A stretch of 6,233 nt of DNA from Candidatus Latescibacterota bacterium (GTDB taxonomy: Bacteria; Latescibacterota; MVCY01): assembly GCA_030640765.1 (NCBI GenBank), contig DAOWIT010000113.1, positions 1 to 6,233 of the forward strand, in the 5' to 3' direction. The first letter of the stretch is position 1. The number at the start of each line of letters is the position of its first letter. This document shows positions 5,960-6,233 of this stretch, piece after piece. A model generated the notes under the pieces. That model was not told the DNA's origin and made no database searches. It saw nothing but the letters and a program-made list of their open reading frames with translations. Position numbers and translations under genes: made by a program.

Positions 5960-6233
5960 CTAAATCTCCGCTTTTAGAGCAGGGATGTGTCCTTTCCCTA
6001 CCCCTTTTACTTCACAACCGAGTTTCAGGTACTCTTTTATCTTCTCGTCGGTGAGCAGATTCTGGGCATCAATTATGGCCGGGGTTTTACCTGTGGCCTT
6101 GATTACCTCCGCGGGTTCCAGTTTCAAATATTCCTCGTGTCCCACAGCAAATATCACCACATCGGCCCCATTCAAAAAACCGAAGAGGTCTTTGTGCACT
6201 CGGGCCTCAGGGATCTCAAGCCAAACCTTCACC
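5960..6233 (-). CDS. Nucleotide-sugar dehydrogenase, C-terminal fragment (cut by the window edge)
   Basis: Only the last 90 codons are inside the window; the gene continues upstream beyond 6233, and the GTG at 6232-6230 is an internal Val, not a proven start. The fragment matches the UDP-binding C-terminal domain of the UDP-glucose/GDP-mannose dehydrogenase family: GADVVIFAVGHEEYLKL (22-38), the strand AIIDAQNLL (52-60) and GCEVKGVGKGHI (72-83). These enzymes oxidise a nucleotide sugar twice with NAD to a uronic acid for surface polysaccharide synthesis. The catalytic Cys and Rossmann domain lie outside the window, so the substrate (UDP-glucose, UDP-ManNAc or another) cannot be named. The GCEVKGxGxGHI ending is what I recall from UDP-N-acetylmannosamine-dehydrogenase-like members. 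It ends with TAG, and a second in-frame TAG follows within eight codons, so TAG works as a normal stop here. It converges on ftsK. Confidence 0.8.
   Translation of the reverse strand, partial: VKVWLEIPEARVHKDLFGFLNGADVVIFAVGHEEYLKLEPAEVIKATGKTPAIIDAQNLLTDEKIKEYLKLGCEVKGVGKGHIPALKAEI

Noticed and set aside
5960..5962. Genome-wide reassignment of TAG as a sense codon
   Set aside because: The dehydrogenase ends at TAG at the expected family end, with further in-frame stops close behind, so TAG acts as a stop; the other genes end in TGA.

Overview
The window is a chromosomal segment from an uncultured-type, diderm (outer-membrane) bacterium of roughly balanced base composition. The diderm reading rests on a PorV/PorQ-like beta-barrel protein with a signal peptide and a terminal Phe. 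That family is common in Bacteroidetes/FCB-type lineages and related candidate phyla, so an FCB-like or candidate-phylum origin is my best guess. It is an inference, not an assignment. No mobile element, CRISPR array, rRNA or tRNA gene is visible.

Layout from left to right: (1) a PorV/PorQ-family outer-membrane protein (8-988). (2) A 167-base spacer holding a degenerate heptamer repeat and a long imperfect hairpin. (3) A same-strand group: a radical SAM/helix-hairpin-helix protein of the putative DNA modification/repair type (1156-2244), tatD (2334-3104) and a short MazG-like pyrophosphohydrolase (3163-3453). (4) A 196-base A+T-rich spacer with a good sigma70-type promoter. (5) A complete ftsK (3664-5859). 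(6) A very long perfect hairpin acting as terminator between convergent genes. (7) On the minus strand, the 3' end of a nucleotide-sugar dehydrogenase cut by the window edge.

The middle group and ftsK share a DNA-maintenance theme: a predicted DNA-repair radical SAM enzyme, a TatD nuclease, a nucleotide-pool NTP pyrophosphatase and the chromosome translocase FtsK. That they form one functional unit is inference; ftsK appears to have its own promoter.

The main discoveries are two hidden gene ends. The radical SAM gene stops at an in-frame TAG (2242-2244), but the same frame stays open for 30 more codons, reads like the family's usual C-terminal end, and closes at a TGA that overlaps the tatD start as ATGA. 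The MazG-like gene loses its expected Cys-rich tail in its own frame, yet a perfect CxxCGxxPCxC tail sits in the -1 frame (3390-3458), starting exactly at a G-GGA-AAT heptamer. The plainest explanation for both is single-base lesions (assembly error or recent mutation). Recoding (amber readthrough, -1 frameshifting) is the exciting alternative and is directly testable.
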